A stretch of DNA of 64,000 bases, taken from NCBI RefSeq assembly GCF_003970915.1, contig NZ_RXOF01000017.1:101755-165754 (forward strand). Direction: 5' to 3'. The notes below the pieces were generated by a model. It worked only from the letters and a program-made list of their open reading frames with translations, ran no database searches and was not told where the DNA came from. The position numbers and the translations under genes were made by a program. Every line of letters starts with the position of its first letter. Position 1 is the stretch's first letter. Below are positions 35,748 to 44,602 of the stretch, piece after piece. The DNA comes from Hymenobacter gummosus (lineage in GTDB: Bacteria > Bacteroidota > Bacteroidia > Cytophagales > Hymenobacteraceae).

Positions 35748-37193
35748 ATGAAGAAACTCGATAAGCTGATTCTCAAGGCCTTTATTGGCCCATTCCTGCT
35801 CACGTTTGCGGTGGTGGAGTTTGTCTTCCTGACGCAGACGATGATGAAATACCTCGACGACCTGGTGGGCAAAGATCTGGGCGCCGGCGTGTTGCTGCAG
35901 CTACTGATGTTTTTCAGCGTGCTCATCGTGCCGATTTCGCTGCCGCTGGCCGTGCTGCTGTCCTCGCTGATGACCTACGGCAACCTGGGGGAGCACCACG
36001 AGCTGACGGCCATCAAGACCTCCGGTGTGTCGCTGCTGCGCATTCTGCGGCCGGTGTGGCTGTTCAGCGCGGCCCTGGCAGGCTTTGCCTTCTGGTTCAA
36101 CAACACCATCGTGCCCAAGGCCAACCTCGAAGCCTACAGCCTGCTCTGGGACGTGCGCCAGCAGAAACTGGCCCTCGACATTCGCCCCGGCGTGTTCTAC
36201 AACGGCATTCCCGGCTATACTATTAAGGTCAACCGCAAGGCCGGGGAGAACGGGGAGAAGCTCTACGGTGTGATGATCTACGACCACAGCGGCAACAGCG
36301 GCAACGTAGCCATGGTGCTGGCCGACTCCGGGCGCATGGCCACCCGCTACGGCGGGCAGTACCTGGCCCTGGAGCTGCACAACGGCCGCAAATATGTGGA
36401 GCAGCCCACCGCCCGCGACCGGGCCGGGGCCGGTTTCGTGCAGCAAAAGTTCGACCGCACCGACATCATCTTCTCCCTGGCGTCGTTCCGGCTGGGGCGT
36501 ACCAAAACCGAGCTGTTTGCCGACAACAAAATCATGCTCACGCTGCCGCAGTTGCACGGGTTTGTCGATTCGATGAGCCAGCAGCTACAGAAGGAGCGGC
36601 AGCTGACGGGCGTGCAGATGAACCCGTACTTCCTCTACCAGCGCTTCGATACCACCGGCGCCCGGCAAGCCCAGCGCACTGCTTCCTGGCAGGTGCCCAA
36701 CGCCAAGATGCCCGTTTTGAATACGGTCATCTACGAATCGGCGGCAAATCGGGCGCGTAACATGCAGTCCTTCATGACCAGCTATTCCGAACGACTGGGG
36801 AGCACGGTGCGCGAAATGGGGAACTACCGCATCGAGATTTTCCGCAAATACACCCAGTCGGTGGCCATTCTGGTGATGTTCCTGATTGGCGCCCCACTCG
36901 GAGCCATCATCAAAAAGGGGGGGCTGGGCGTGCCGGTGCTGGTTTCCATTCTCTTTTTCATCATCTTCTACGTCGTGTCCATCATCGGCGAGAAGTCCGG
37001 GCGGGAAGGGGTGATGCCAATTGCGGTGGGCATGTGGCTATCTAACTTTGTATTGCTGCCCGCCGGCCTGTTCTTCCTCTACCAGGCCCGCCGCGACTCC
37101 AGTCTGTTCGAGGTTGATTTCTGGCTGCGCCTCTCGCGCAAGCTGCCGAAGTGGTTTGCACGCAAGCCCGCGCCCGTGACGACGGCAGGGTAG
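35748..37193 (+). CDS. LptF/LptG (YjgP/YjgQ) family permease
   Basis: 481 residues. Two transmembrane segments near the N-terminus (FIGPFLLTFAVVEFVFL; LLMFFSVLIVPISLPLAVLL), a third at about 105-120, a large periplasmic domain (about 125-365) and three more segments near the end (SVAILVMFLIGAPLGAIIKK; VSILFFIIFYVVSIIGE). The motif GAPLGAIIKKGGLGVPVL is the family signature. In the Lpt machine two such permeases carry LPS from the inner membrane; Bacteroidota often encode one copy far from lptB, as here. Which half (F or G) it represents is not decidable. Confidence 0.9.
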   Translation: MKKLDKLILKAFIGPFLLTFAVVEFVFLTQTMMKYLDDLVGKDLGAGVLLQLLMFFSVLIVPISLPLAVLLSSLMTYGNLGEHHELTAIKTSGVSLLRILRPVWLFSAALAGFAFWFNNTIVPKANLEAYSLLWDVRQQKLALDIRPGVFYNGIPGYTIKVNRKAGENGEKLYGVMIYDHSGNSGNVAMVLADSGRMATRYGGQYLALELHNGRKYVEQPTARDRAGAGFVQQKFDRTDIIFSLASFRLGRTKTELFADNKIMLTLPQLHGFVDSMSQQLQKERQLTGVQMNPYFLYQRFDTTGARQAQRTASWQVPNAKMPVLNTVIYESAANRARNMQSFMTSYSERLGSTVREMGNYRIEIFRKYTQSVAILVMFLIGAPLGAIIKKGGLGVPVLVSILFFIIFYVVSIIGEKSGREGVMPIAVGMWLSNFVLLPAGLFFLYQARRDSSLFEVDFWLRLSRKLPKWFARKPAPVTTAG

Positions 37194-37213
37194 AAGTGGA
37201 GCCGCTGAAGATG

Positions 37214-37254
37214 AAAGGCGTTGGCCGGGTAGCTACCCGGCCAACGCCTTTTTT
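37214..37254 (+). terminator. Rho-independent terminator after the permease gene
   Basis: AAAGGCGTTGGCCGGGTAG / CTACCCGGCCAACGCCTTT with T run. Perfect 19-bp stem with virtually no loop. Confidence 0.9.
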
Positions 37255-37312
37255 AATGCGGTTTGCCCGAATCATTCCGTCTGGGTTTAGCCCAACGGGT
37301 TGAATATTTTCT

Positions 37313-37320
37313 TACCTTTG
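37313..37320 (+). promoter_or_regulatory. -7 element TACCTTTG of rpsO
   Basis: Exact match, 80 bases before the rpsO ATG; the leader could carry the S15 binding site found in other bacteria. Confidence 0.6.
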
Positions 37321-37400
37321 CGCCACGCCTAGCTATGTTGCCGGCGTATACCTTTTTCACACTTTTAATCCAAGACGGGGACTTCCTTCCCTATCTGCCG

Positions 37401-37676
37401 ATGAAACTCACTACCGAAGCCAAGCAGGCTATCTTCGAACAGCACGGCGTTGCCAAGACCAAAACCGACACCGGTTCGGCCGAATCGCAAATTGCCCTGT
37501 TCACCACGCGTATCTCGCACCTGACGGAGCACCTGAAAGTCAACAAGAAAGACTTCTCGACCCGTCTGGGCCTGCTCAAGCTGGTTGGTAAGCGCCGTCG
37601 TCTGCTGAACTACCTGCAGCAGCGCGACATCAACCGCTACCGCGCCATCATTAAGGAGCTGGGCATCCGTAAGTAA
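37401..37676 (+). CDS. rpsO: 30S ribosomal protein S15 (uS15)
   Basis: 91 residues. [40 protein letters not shown] and [18 protein letters not shown] are characteristic. Start ATG at 37401 gives the standard length; a longer frame from 37263 has no family support. Followed by a terminator and then pnp, the usual order. Confidence 0.96.
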   Translation: MKLTTEAKQAIFEQHGVAKTKTDTGSAESQIALFTTRISHLTEHLKVNKKDFSTRLGLLKLVGKRRRLLNYLQQRDINRYRAIIKELGIRK

Positions 37677-37687
37677 CCCACTCCAGA

Positions 37688-37727
37688 AAAGCAGGGAGCC
37701 CGCCGGCCGGGTTCCCTGCTTTTTTTG
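37688..37727 (+). terminator. Rho-independent terminator between rpsO and pnp
   Basis: AGCAGGGAGCCCG / CGGGTTCCCTGCT (one G-T pair) followed by a run of T. It may be partly read through to supply pnp. Confidence 0.88.
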
Positions 37728-37859
37728 CGCTGCCCGGCATGCCTCGTCTGCCGGGCGCGTTGTTTTAATCCCGAGCCGGATTCGCTGGCCCGCTGCCCTG
37801 AGCCGGTGCCCAGCTTCGCTGCCAAAACGCTGTTCCAACCCCAAGCTACCCCTGAAGGA

Positions 37860-40115
37860 ATGCCTCCTTACAACGCGGTTACCAAACACATTACCCTGCC
37901 CGACGGTCGGCAGATTTCCCTCGAAACCGGCAAGCTGGCCAAATTCGCCGACGGCGCCGTCGTGGTGCGCCTCGGCGACGCGATGCTGCTGGCCACGGTC
38001 GTTTCGCAGCCCTCGCAGCGCGAAGGCGTGGACTTCCTGCCGCTGTCGGTGGATTACCAGGAGAAATTCGGCGGTGCCGGCAAGATTCCCGGCTCGTTCC
38101 AGCGCCGCGAAGGCCGCCTGTCGGACTACGAAGTGCTGGTATCCCGTCTCGTAGACCGCATCCTGCGCCCGATGTTCCCCAAGGACTATCACTACGAGGT
38201 GCAGGTGATGATTACCCTGATTTCGGCTGACAAGGACGTGCAGCCCGATGCCTTGGCCGCCCTGGCCGCGTCGGCCGCCCTGTCGGTATCCGATATTCCC
38301 TTCGCTGGCCCCATCTCCGAAGTGCGCGTCGCCCGCATCGACGGCCAGCTGCAAATCAACCCCAAGACCGCCGACATTGCCCGCGCCGACATCGACCTCA
38401 TCGTGGGTGCCACCATCGACTCGGTGGCCATGGTGGAAGGCGAGATGAACGAAGTGAGCGAGGAGGAAATGGTGGAAGCCATTGCCTACGCCCACGAGGC
38501 CATCAAGGAGCAAGTGCGCGTGCAGCAGGAACTCGGCCAGGCCGTGGAGAAGTCGCACGTGAAGCGCGAGTACCCCAAGTACGACGAGAACGAGGAGCTG
38601 AAGCAGCAGATTAACGAAGCCGTGTATCAGGCTGCGTATGAAGTGGCTAAGGCTGGCAACCCGAGCAAGTCGGGCCGCAAGGAAGGCTTCGGCGCCATCA
38701 AGAAGCCGCTGCTGGAAAAGCTGCTGGCCGACAACCCGGAGCTGGACCTGAAAATGTTCGGGCGCTACTACGGCTCGGCCGAGAAGAAGGCCATCCGCGA
38801 CATGATGATTAAGGAGCGCACCCGCCTCGACGGTCGTCAGCTGACGGAAATCCGCCCCATCTGGTCGGAGGTGAACTACCTGCCCGGTGCCCACGGCTCG
38901 GCCCTGTTTACCCGCGGCGAAACCCAGTCGCTGACCTCGGTGGCCCTGGGCACCAAGCTCGACGAGCAGATTGTGGACTCGGCCATGGTGTCGGGCTACA
39001 ACAAGTTCCTCTTGCACTACAACTTCCCGGCCTTCTCGACCGGTGAGGTGAAGCCCAACCGCGGCCCCGGCCGCCGCGAAGTCGGCCACGGCAACCTGGC
39101 CATGCGCTCCATCAAAAAGGTGCTGCCGTCGGAAGACGAAAACCCCTACACCATCCGCGTGGTGTCGGACATCCTGGAGTCGAACGGCTCCTCGTCGATG
39201 GCCACCGTCTGCGCCTCTTCGCTGGCGCTGATGGACGCCGGTATCAAGCTCAAGGCGGCCGTTTCGGGCATTGCCATGGGTCTGGTGCAGGACAAGGAAA
39301 CCGGCGAGTACGCCGTGCTGTCGGACATCCTCGGCGACGAAGACCACCTCGGCGACATGGACTTCAAAGTCACCGGCACCGAGAAGGGCATCGTGGCTTG
39401 CCAGATGGACATCAAAATCCAGGGCCTGTCGAACGAAATCCTGACCAAGGCGCTGCACCAGGCCCGCGAAGGCCGCCTGCACATCCTGGGCGAGATGAAC
39501 AAGACCCTGGCTGCTCCGGCCGCTGACCTGAAGCCCCACACCCCGCGCTCCACGAAGATTCTGGTCGACAAGGAGTACATCGGCGCCATCATCGGCCCGG
39601 GCGGCAAAGTGGTGCAGCAGATCCAGAAGGACACCAACGCCACCATCACCATCGAGGAGAAGGACGAGAAGGGCCACGTGTACATCTACACCTCGAACGC
39701 CGACGACATGGCGGCCGCGGTAGGTCGTATCCGCGGTATCGCGGCTACGCCCGAGGTGGGCGAGACCTACAGCGGCACGGTGCGCTCCATCCAGGCTTAC
39801 GGCGCGTTCGTGGAGTTCATGCCCGGCAAAGACGGCCTGCTGCACATCTCGGAAGTGAGCTATGACCGTCTGCCCTCGCTGGAAGGCGTGCTGACGGTGG
39901 GCCAGGAAGTGAAAGTGCAACTGGTGGAAGTTGACAAGAAAACTGGCAAATTCCGTTTGTCGATGAAGAGCCTCATGCCGAAGCCGGAAGGCTACGTGGA
40001 GCCCTCGGAGCGCCCCGAGCGCCCGGAGCGCGGTGACCGGCCCGACCGCGGCCCGCGCCCGGATCGGGGGCCGCGCCCCGAGCGTGGTGAACGTCCGGAA
40101 CGTTTCAACCGCTAG
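37860..40115 (+). CDS. pnp: Polyribonucleotide nucleotidyltransferase (PNPase)
   Basis: 751 residues. Two RNase PH domains (about 10-230 and 320-545; FLPLSVDYQEKFGGAGKIPG; FSTGEVKPNRGPGRREVGHG), KH domain with GPGGKVVQQIQKDT, and S1 domain (GETYSGTVRSIQAYGAFVEF). The tail is a Pro/Arg/Glu/Gly-rich repeat (PERPERGDRPDRGPRPDRG), likely disordered and RNA-binding. ATG at 37860 has AAGGA seven bases upstream. It degrades RNA 3' to 5' with phosphate. A longer frame from 37725 is unlikely. Confidence 0.95.
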   Translation: MPPYNAVTKHITLPDGRQISLETGKLAKFADGAVVVRLGDAMLLATVVSQPSQREGVDFLPLSVDYQEKFGGAGKIPGSFQRREGRLSDYEVLVSRLVDRILRPMFPKDYHYEVQVMITLISADKDVQPDALAALAASAALSVSDIPFAGPISEVRVARIDGQLQINPKTADIARADIDLIVGATIDSVAMVEGEMNEVSEEEMVEAIAYAHEAIKEQVRVQQELGQAVEKSHVKREYPKYDENEELKQQINEAVYQAAYEVAKAGNPSKSGRKEGFGAIKKPLLEKLLADNPELDLKMFGRYYGSAEKKAIRDMMIKERTRLDGRQLTEIRPIWSEVNYLPGAHGSALFTRGETQSLTSVALGTKLDEQIVDSAMVSGYNKFLLHYNFPAFSTGEVKPNRGPGRREVGHGNLAMRSIKKVLPSEDENPYTIRVVSDILESNGSSSMATVCASSLALMDAGIKLKAAVSGIAMGLVQDKETGEYAVLSDILGDEDHLGDMDFKVTGTEKGIVACQMDIKIQGLSNEILTKALHQAREGRLHILGEMNKTLAAPAADLKPHTPRSTKILVDKEYIGAIIGPGGKVVQQIQKDTNATITIEEKDEKGHVYIYTSNADDMAAAVGRIRGIAATPEVGETYSGTVRSIQAYGAFVEFMPGKDGLLHISEVSYDRLPSLEGVLTVGQEVKVQLVEVDKKTGKFRLSMKSLMPKPEGYVEPSERPERPERGDRPDRGPRPDRGPRPERGERPERFNR

Positions 40116-40260
40116 TACCTCATTCGCCGTAGGAAGGCCATAATCCCCGGCGCGAACTTTCGGTCGGATGCGGCTGTTAGCCTCATCTGACCGAGGTTCA
40201 CGTTAGGAACTCTCTCAACAAGACCAACCTGCACCTTTTTACCCTTCGCGCCCGTCTACA

Positions 40261-41124
40261 ATGAGACAACTTAAAATCAGCAAGCAGATTACCAACCGCG
40301 AAAGCCAGTCGCTGGATAAGTACCTCCAGGAGATTGGCAAGGTCGATCTGCTCACTCCCGACGAGGAGGTAACGCTGGCGCAACGCATCAAGGAAGGCGA
40401 CCAGCAGGCGCTGGAAAAGCTCACCAAGGCCAACCTCCGCTTCGTGGTGTCGGTGGCCAAACAATACCAGAACCAAGGTCTGTCGCTGGGGGACTTGATC
40501 AACGAGGGCAACCTCGGCCTGATCAAAGCCGCCAAGCGCTTCGACGAAACCCGCGGCTTTAAGTTCATCTCCTACGCCGTGTGGTGGATTCGCCAGTCGA
40601 TTCTGCAGGCCCTGGCCGAACAGTCGCGCATCGTGCGTCTGCCCCTGAACCGCGTTGGCTCGCTGAACAAAATCAGCAAGTCCTTCTCGGAGCTGGAGCA
40701 GAAGTTTGAGCGGGAGCCGTCGCCGGAGGAAATTGCCGAAGTACTGGAGCTGACCACCTCGGAAGTGGTGGACACCCTGAAGATTTCGGGCCGCCACGTA
40801 TCCGTTGACGCGCCGTTTGTGCAGGGCGAGGAAAACCGCCTGCTCGACGTGCTCGAAAACGAGGACGAGGAGTCGCCCGACATGGGCCTGATGAACGACT
40901 CGCTGCGCAAGGAAGTGCAGCGCGCCCTCAGCACGCTCACCAAGCGCGAAGCGGACGTGATTACGCTGTATTTTGGCCTCAACGGCGAGCATTCGCTCAC
41001 CCTGGAGGAAATCGGCGAGAAGTTCAACCTGACCCGCGAGCGGGTGCGCCAGATCAAGGAAAAGGCTATCCGCCGCCTGCGCCACACCTCGCGCAGCAAG
41101 GCGCTGAAGCCGTACCTGGGCTAA
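40261..41124 (+). CDS. rpoD: Primary sigma factor RpoD/SigA (Bacteroidota type, no region 1.1)
   Basis: 287 residues. Region 1.2 ([20 protein letters not shown]), region 2 ([40 protein letters not shown]), region 3 ([20 protein letters not shown]), region 4 with HTH ([20 protein letters not shown]). No N-terminal acidic region 1.1. This sigma recognises the -33 TTG / -7 TAnnTTTG promoters that are common in this window. The ATG at 40261 is the only plausible start. Confidence 0.95.
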   Translation: MRQLKISKQITNRESQSLDKYLQEIGKVDLLTPDEEVTLAQRIKEGDQQALEKLTKANLRFVVSVAKQYQNQGLSLGDLINEGNLGLIKAAKRFDETRGFKFISYAVWWIRQSILQALAEQSRIVRLPLNRVGSLNKISKSFSELEQKFEREPSPEEIAEVLELTTSEVVDTLKISGRHVSVDAPFVQGEENRLLDVLENEDEESPDMGLMNDSLRKEVQRALSTLTKREADVITLYFGLNGEHSLTLEEIGEKFNLTRERVRQIKEKAIRRLRHTSRSKALKPYLG

Positions 41125-41152
41125 GCAACCTTCCTGGTTTTTGCCAGCGACG

Positions 41153-41185
41153 AAAACCCCGGCCCTACGGTCGGGGTTTTTGTTT
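41153..41185 (+). terminator. Rho-independent terminator after rpoD
   Basis: AAAACCCCG..CGGGGTTTTTGTTT, loop GCCCTACGGT. Confidence 0.85.
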
Positions 41186-41200
41186 GGCTATTCAAGTCCT

Positions 41201-41322
41201 CAGAACGTCATGCCGAGCCCCGCGAGACATATCGCTCGATAGTATTCTACTCGTTGAGCGAGGAGGTTGCCAGCAGACGTCAGCACGCGAGATGTCTCGG
41301 CTTCGCTCGACATGACGTTCTG
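41201..41322. repeat. Dispersed palindromic element, family B, copy 1
   Basis: Ends CAGAACGTCATG and CATGACGTTCTG. The inner part contains CGAGACAT and the string CAGCACGCGAGATGTCTCG, which recurs at 57917-57940 (inverted) and 63811-63832. Lies between rpoD and trxB. Confidence 0.75.
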
Positions 41323-41366
41323 GGGACTTCCCGAACAGCTTCGCGCTACAGTCGTGCTGTGACGCT

Positions 41367-41374
41367 TACCTTTG
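41367..41374 (+). promoter_or_regulatory. -7 element TACCTTTG of trxB
   Basis: Exact match, 31 bases before the ATG. Confidence 0.6.
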
Positions 41375-41405
41375 CCGCTCCTTACGGAATTCGCATTTTC
41401 AACTC

Positions 41406-42353
41406 ATGGAGAATACTGCCGCTGAACACGTCAAGTGTTTGATTATTGGCTCGGGGCCGGCCGGCTACACGGCCGCCATCTACGCTGCCCGCGCCAACAT
41501 GGCGCCCGTCATGTACCAGGGCCTGCAGCCCGGCGGGCAGCTGACCATTACCAACGACGTGGAGAACTTTCCCGGCTACCCCGAGGGCATCATGGGGCCG
41601 GAAATGATGGAGGACCTGAAAAAGCAGGCCGCCCGCTTCGGCACCGATATCCGCTACGGCATTGCCACCTCGGTGGACTTTTCGGGCCACCCGCACCGCG
41701 TGACCATCGACGAGAAGCACACGCTGACGGCTGATTCCGTCATCATTGCCACCGGGGCTTCGGCCAAGTGGCTGGGGCTGGAGTCGGAGGCCCGGCTGAA
41801 CGGCTCGGGCGTGTCGGCCTGCGCCGTGTGCGACGGGTTCTTCTACCGCGGTAAGGACGTGGCCATCGTGGGCGCCGGCGATACGGCGGCCGAGGAGGCT
41901 ACTTACTTGGCCAACCTGTGCAACAAGGTGTACATGCTGGTGCGGAAAGGGGAGATGCGCGCCTCCAAGATCATGCAGAAGCGCGTGCTTGACAACCCCA
42001 AGATTGAGGTGCTGTTCGACACGGCTACCGACGAAATCCTCGGGGAGCACGCCGTGGAAGCAGTGCGGGTGAAAAACCTGCTGACCCACGAGACGCGCGA
42101 AATTCCGATTCACGGCTTCTTCGTGGCCATCGGGCACGAGCCGAACTCGGCCATTTTCCGCGAGTACCTGCACCACGACGAGCAGGGCTACCTCAAGACC
42201 ATTCCCGGTACGAGCAAAACCAACGTCGACGGCGTGTTTGCCTGCGGCGACGTGCAGGACTTCGTGTACCGGCAGGCCGTAACGGCCGCGGGCACCGGCT
42301 GCATGGCCGCCCTGGACGCCGAGCGGTACTTGGCGGCGCTGGGCGTGCATTAG
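41406..42353 (+). CDS. trxB: Thioredoxin-disulfide reductase
   Basis: 315 residues. FAD site GSGPAGYTAAIYAARA (about 15-30), redox pair CAVC (SACAVCDGFF, about 139-142), NADPH site GAGDTAAEEATYLA, and the late FAD site GVFACGDVQD. Reduces thioredoxin with NADPH in the cytoplasm. Full length. Its own promoter sits downstream of a palindromic repeat, so it is probably monocistronic. Confidence 0.95.
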   Translation: MENTAAEHVKCLIIGSGPAGYTAAIYAARANMAPVMYQGLQPGGQLTITNDVENFPGYPEGIMGPEMMEDLKKQAARFGTDIRYGIATSVDFSGHPHRVTIDEKHTLTADSVIIATGASAKWLGLESEARLNGSGVSACAVCDGFFYRGKDVAIVGAGDTAAEEATYLANLCNKVYMLVRKGEMRASKIMQKRVLDNPKIEVLFDTATDEILGEHAVEAVRVKNLLTHETREIPIHGFFVAIGHEPNSAIFREYLHHDEQGYLKTIPGTSKTNVDGVFACGDVQDFVYRQAVTAAGTGCMAALDAERYLAALGVH

Positions 42354-42360
42354 GATGCCC

Positions 42361-42440
42361 TGTCATGGCGAGCCAGCGAGGCATCTGAGGGCAGCCGTTC
42401 CACGAAACTGACCCAGATGTCTCGCTGGCTCGCCATGACA
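42361..42440. repeat. Palindromic element related to family B
   Basis: Arms of 27 bases starting TGTCATGGCGAGCCAGCGAG and ending in its complement, one mismatch, 26-base centre. Eight bases after the trxB stop; also works as a terminator hairpin. Same plan (CATG..GAGC..GAGRCATCT) as family B. Confidence 0.7.
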
Positions 42441-42529
42441 GACCCGGCAGAATACTAAAAATTGGATTTGGCCGTTGCAACGGGCCGGCTTGCCTTTGGG
42501 GCAGGGCGGCCCGTTTTGCTTGCCTTCCG

Positions 42530-42537
42530 TACCTTTG
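42530..42537 (+). promoter_or_regulatory. -7 element TACCTTTG before the M23 peptidase gene
   Basis: Exact match. Start codon candidates lie 29 bases (GTG 42566) or 65 bases (TTG 42602) downstream. Confidence 0.55.
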
Positions 42538-42565
42538 CGGGCTCCCGAGGGCTGCGCCACGGAGC

Positions 42566-43717
42566 GTGGCCCGCGGGGACGTCCACCCAGTCCCATTGCA
42601 CTTGTCAAACGCATTCAAATTCTGGCTGCTCGGGCTGCTGGCTCTACTGTTGAGCTTCAGCCCCGATGCGGCCCAGGCGCAGCGCCGCCGTGCGCCCCGC
42701 CCCAAGGCCAAAGCCGGCACTCCCAAGGATTTCTTCAAAATCAAGGCTCCCAAGATTCGCTACGTACGGCCCGACACCTCCGTGGTCATCGAGACGGTGG
42801 ATTTGCCGGACGAGAATTCGGAGGCCGCCAAGTCGGTGTTTAAGCCGGCCAAGCCGCTGAGCATCGTCAGCGAGGATACCAGCACGCTCAACCTGGGTAC
42901 GCAGAGCATTGTGGAAATGTCGGAGGAAGTGCTTATCGACTCCTCCTGGATCAAGGTGGCGGGCTACTATTCCATCTGGGACACCCGCTACGTGAACCCC
43001 TACCGCCGCGACCCGAGCCGCTACCGCGACACCCTGCTGCTGCACCTGACCGACCCGGCGCGCAACCGCATGGCCAAGATGCCGCTGAACACCACGCCCG
43101 TCACCTCCGGCTTCCGCTTCCGCGGCTACCGCTGGCACTACGGCGTGGACCTCGACCTGGAAACCGGCGACTCGGTGAAGGCTGCTTTCGACGGCGTGGT
43201 GCGCGTGGTGAACTGGGACGGCGGCGGCTACGGCAACTACATCGTGGTGCGCCACTACAACGGCCTGGAGACGGTGTACGGCCACCTGAGCAAGCAGCTG
43301 GTGAAGCCGGGTACCTTCGTGAAGGCCGGCGACCTGATTGGCAAGGGCGGCAGCACCGGGCGCAGCACCGGCTCGCACCTGCACTACGAAGTGCGCTACG
43401 AGGGCAACCCCATCAACCCCGAGGAGATTTACGACTTCCCGGAGTATCAGCTGCGCAAGGAAAACCTGGAAATCACGGCGGCACTGTTTAACTACGCCGG
43501 GCAGGCCGCCCGCATGCGCGCCGCCGTGCAGGCCCGCGCCGCCCGCTCGGGCCAGCCCACGGCCGCCCGCCGCACCGTGTCGTACCGCATCCGCTCCGGC
43601 GACACCATTTCCGAAATTGCCGACAAGCACGGCGTTTCGCAGGCCCAGATCCGCCGCCTGAATGGGCTGACCAGCAAATCCACCCTCCGCGTCGGCCGCA
43701 CGATTCGGATCAAATAA
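42566..43717 (+). CDS. M23 family peptidoglycan endopeptidase with C-terminal LysM
   Basis: Up to 383 residues. Signal peptide core FKFWLLGLLALLLSFSP, cut near AAQA. Peptidase M23 domain at about 170-290: HYGVDLD (zinc His and Asp) and SHLHYEVRYEGNPINP (HxH). LysM at about 333-383 (YRIRSGDTISEIADKHGVSQ). It cleaves or edits peptidoglycan cross-bridges, or acts as an activator if inactive; the zinc residues are present. Start is unclear: GTG at 42566, TTG at 42596 or 42602. I keep the longest, though the 42602 start gives a more usual signal peptide. Confidence 0.9.
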   Translation: MARGDVHPVPLHLSNAFKFWLLGLLALLLSFSPDAAQAQRRRAPRPKAKAGTPKDFFKIKAPKIRYVRPDTSVVIETVDLPDENSEAAKSVFKPAKPLSIVSEDTSTLNLGTQSIVEMSEEVLIDSSWIKVAGYYSIWDTRYVNPYRRDPSRYRDTLLLHLTDPARNRMAKMPLNTTPVTSGFRFRGYRWHYGVDLDLETGDSVKAAFDGVVRVVNWDGGGYGNYIVVRHYNGLETVYGHLSKQLVKPGTFVKAGDLIGKGGSTGRSTGSHLHYEVRYEGNPINPEEIYDFPEYQLRKENLEITAALFNYAGQAARMRAAVQARAARSGQPTAARRTVSYRIRSGDTISEIADKHGVSQAQIRRLNGLTSKSTLRVGRTIRIK

Positions 43718-43731
43718 ATGGCTAAATGGTC

Positions 43732-43795
43732 GAATGGATAAATGGCTGGTCGTTCTGATACATGCAGTTCAGAACGACCAGCCATTTATCCATTC
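43732..43795. repeat. Palindromic element, family C, copy 1
   Basis: Perfect 26-bp arms (43732-43757, 43770-43795; core AAATGGCTGGTCGTTC) around a 12-base centre. A related, more complex copy is at 53271-53348. Lies between the M23 gene and bshB1 and may form a terminator or leader structure. Confidence 0.75.
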
Positions 43796-43815
43796 AGCAA
43801 TTTGACAATTCGAAA

Positions 43816-44538
43816 ATGATGAAACTCGACATTCTGGTACTGGCTTCGCACCCCGACGACGCGGAGCTGTGCGCCGGCGGCACCATCGCCGCGGCCATTG
43901 CGCAAGGCAAGAAAGTAGGCATCGTGGACCTCACGCGCGGGGAGCTGGGCACCCGCGGCACGCCCGAAACCCGCGCCCAAGAGGCCCAGGCCGCCGCCGA
44001 CATTCTGGGCATTAGCGCCCGCGAAAACCTGGGTTTGCCCGACGGCTTCTTCCGCAACGACCGGGAGCATCAGCTGCCCATCATCCGGGCCGTGCGCCGC
44101 TACCAGCCCGATATAGTGCTCTGCAACGCCATTCACGACCGGCACCCCGACCACGGCCGCGGCTCCCAGCTGGCCTCCGAGGCCTGCTTCCTCGCCGGCC
44201 TGCGCATGATTGAGACGCTGGCGGAAGACGGGCAGCCCCAGGCCGCCTGGCGGCCGGGCCGGGTGTACCACTTCATCCAGGACCGCTACATCAAGCCCGA
44301 CTTCGTGGTGGATATTTCGGCCCACTGGGAAACCAAGCGCGCCTCGGTGGCCGCCTACGGCTCGCAGTTCAACGTGGCCGCCGACGGACAGCCGCACACC
44401 CACATTTCCTCGCCGGAGTTTTGGCACTTCATGGAAGGCCGGGCCCGGGAGTTCGGCCACGCCATCGGGGTGGAGTTCGGGGAAGGTTTCACCGTGGAGC
44501 GCCCGATTGGGGTACGGGATTTGAGCGGGTTATTTTAG
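43816..44538 (+). CDS. bshB1: Bacillithiol biosynthesis deacetylase BshB1
   Basis: 240 residues. LmbE-like fold: LVLASHPDDAELCAGGT (zinc His/Asp), GTRGTPETRAQEAQAAADIL, NLGLPDGFF, and HDRHPDHGRG with the second zinc His. The combination is characteristic of BshB1, which removes acetate from GlcNAc-malate in bacillithiol synthesis, a thiol used in this phylum. ATG at 43816 directly precedes a second Met; an upstream start at 43762 would run through the palindrome. No other bsh gene is nearby. Confidence 0.9.
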   Translation: MMKLDILVLASHPDDAELCAGGTIAAAIAQGKKVGIVDLTRGELGTRGTPETRAQEAQAAADILGISARENLGLPDGFFRNDREHQLPIIRAVRRYQPDIVLCNAIHDRHPDHGRGSQLASEACFLAGLRMIETLAEDGQPQAAWRPGRVYHFIQDRYIKPDFVVDISAHWETKRASVAAYGSQFNVAADGQPHTHISSPEFWHFMEGRAREFGHAIGVEFGEGFTVERPIGVRDLSGLF

Positions 44539-44570
44539 TTGTCAATGAGATAGACTGCAAAAAAATGTAA

Positions 44571-44578
44571 TATCTTTG
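44571..44578 (+). promoter_or_regulatory. -7 element TATCTTTG before the AT-rich orphan gene
   Basis: TATCTTTG matches TAnnTTTG, 24 bases before the ATG. The surrounding sequence is already AT-rich. Confidence 0.55.
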
Positions 44579-44602
44579 TAGTGTAGTATGAAAAAATGAA
44601 TA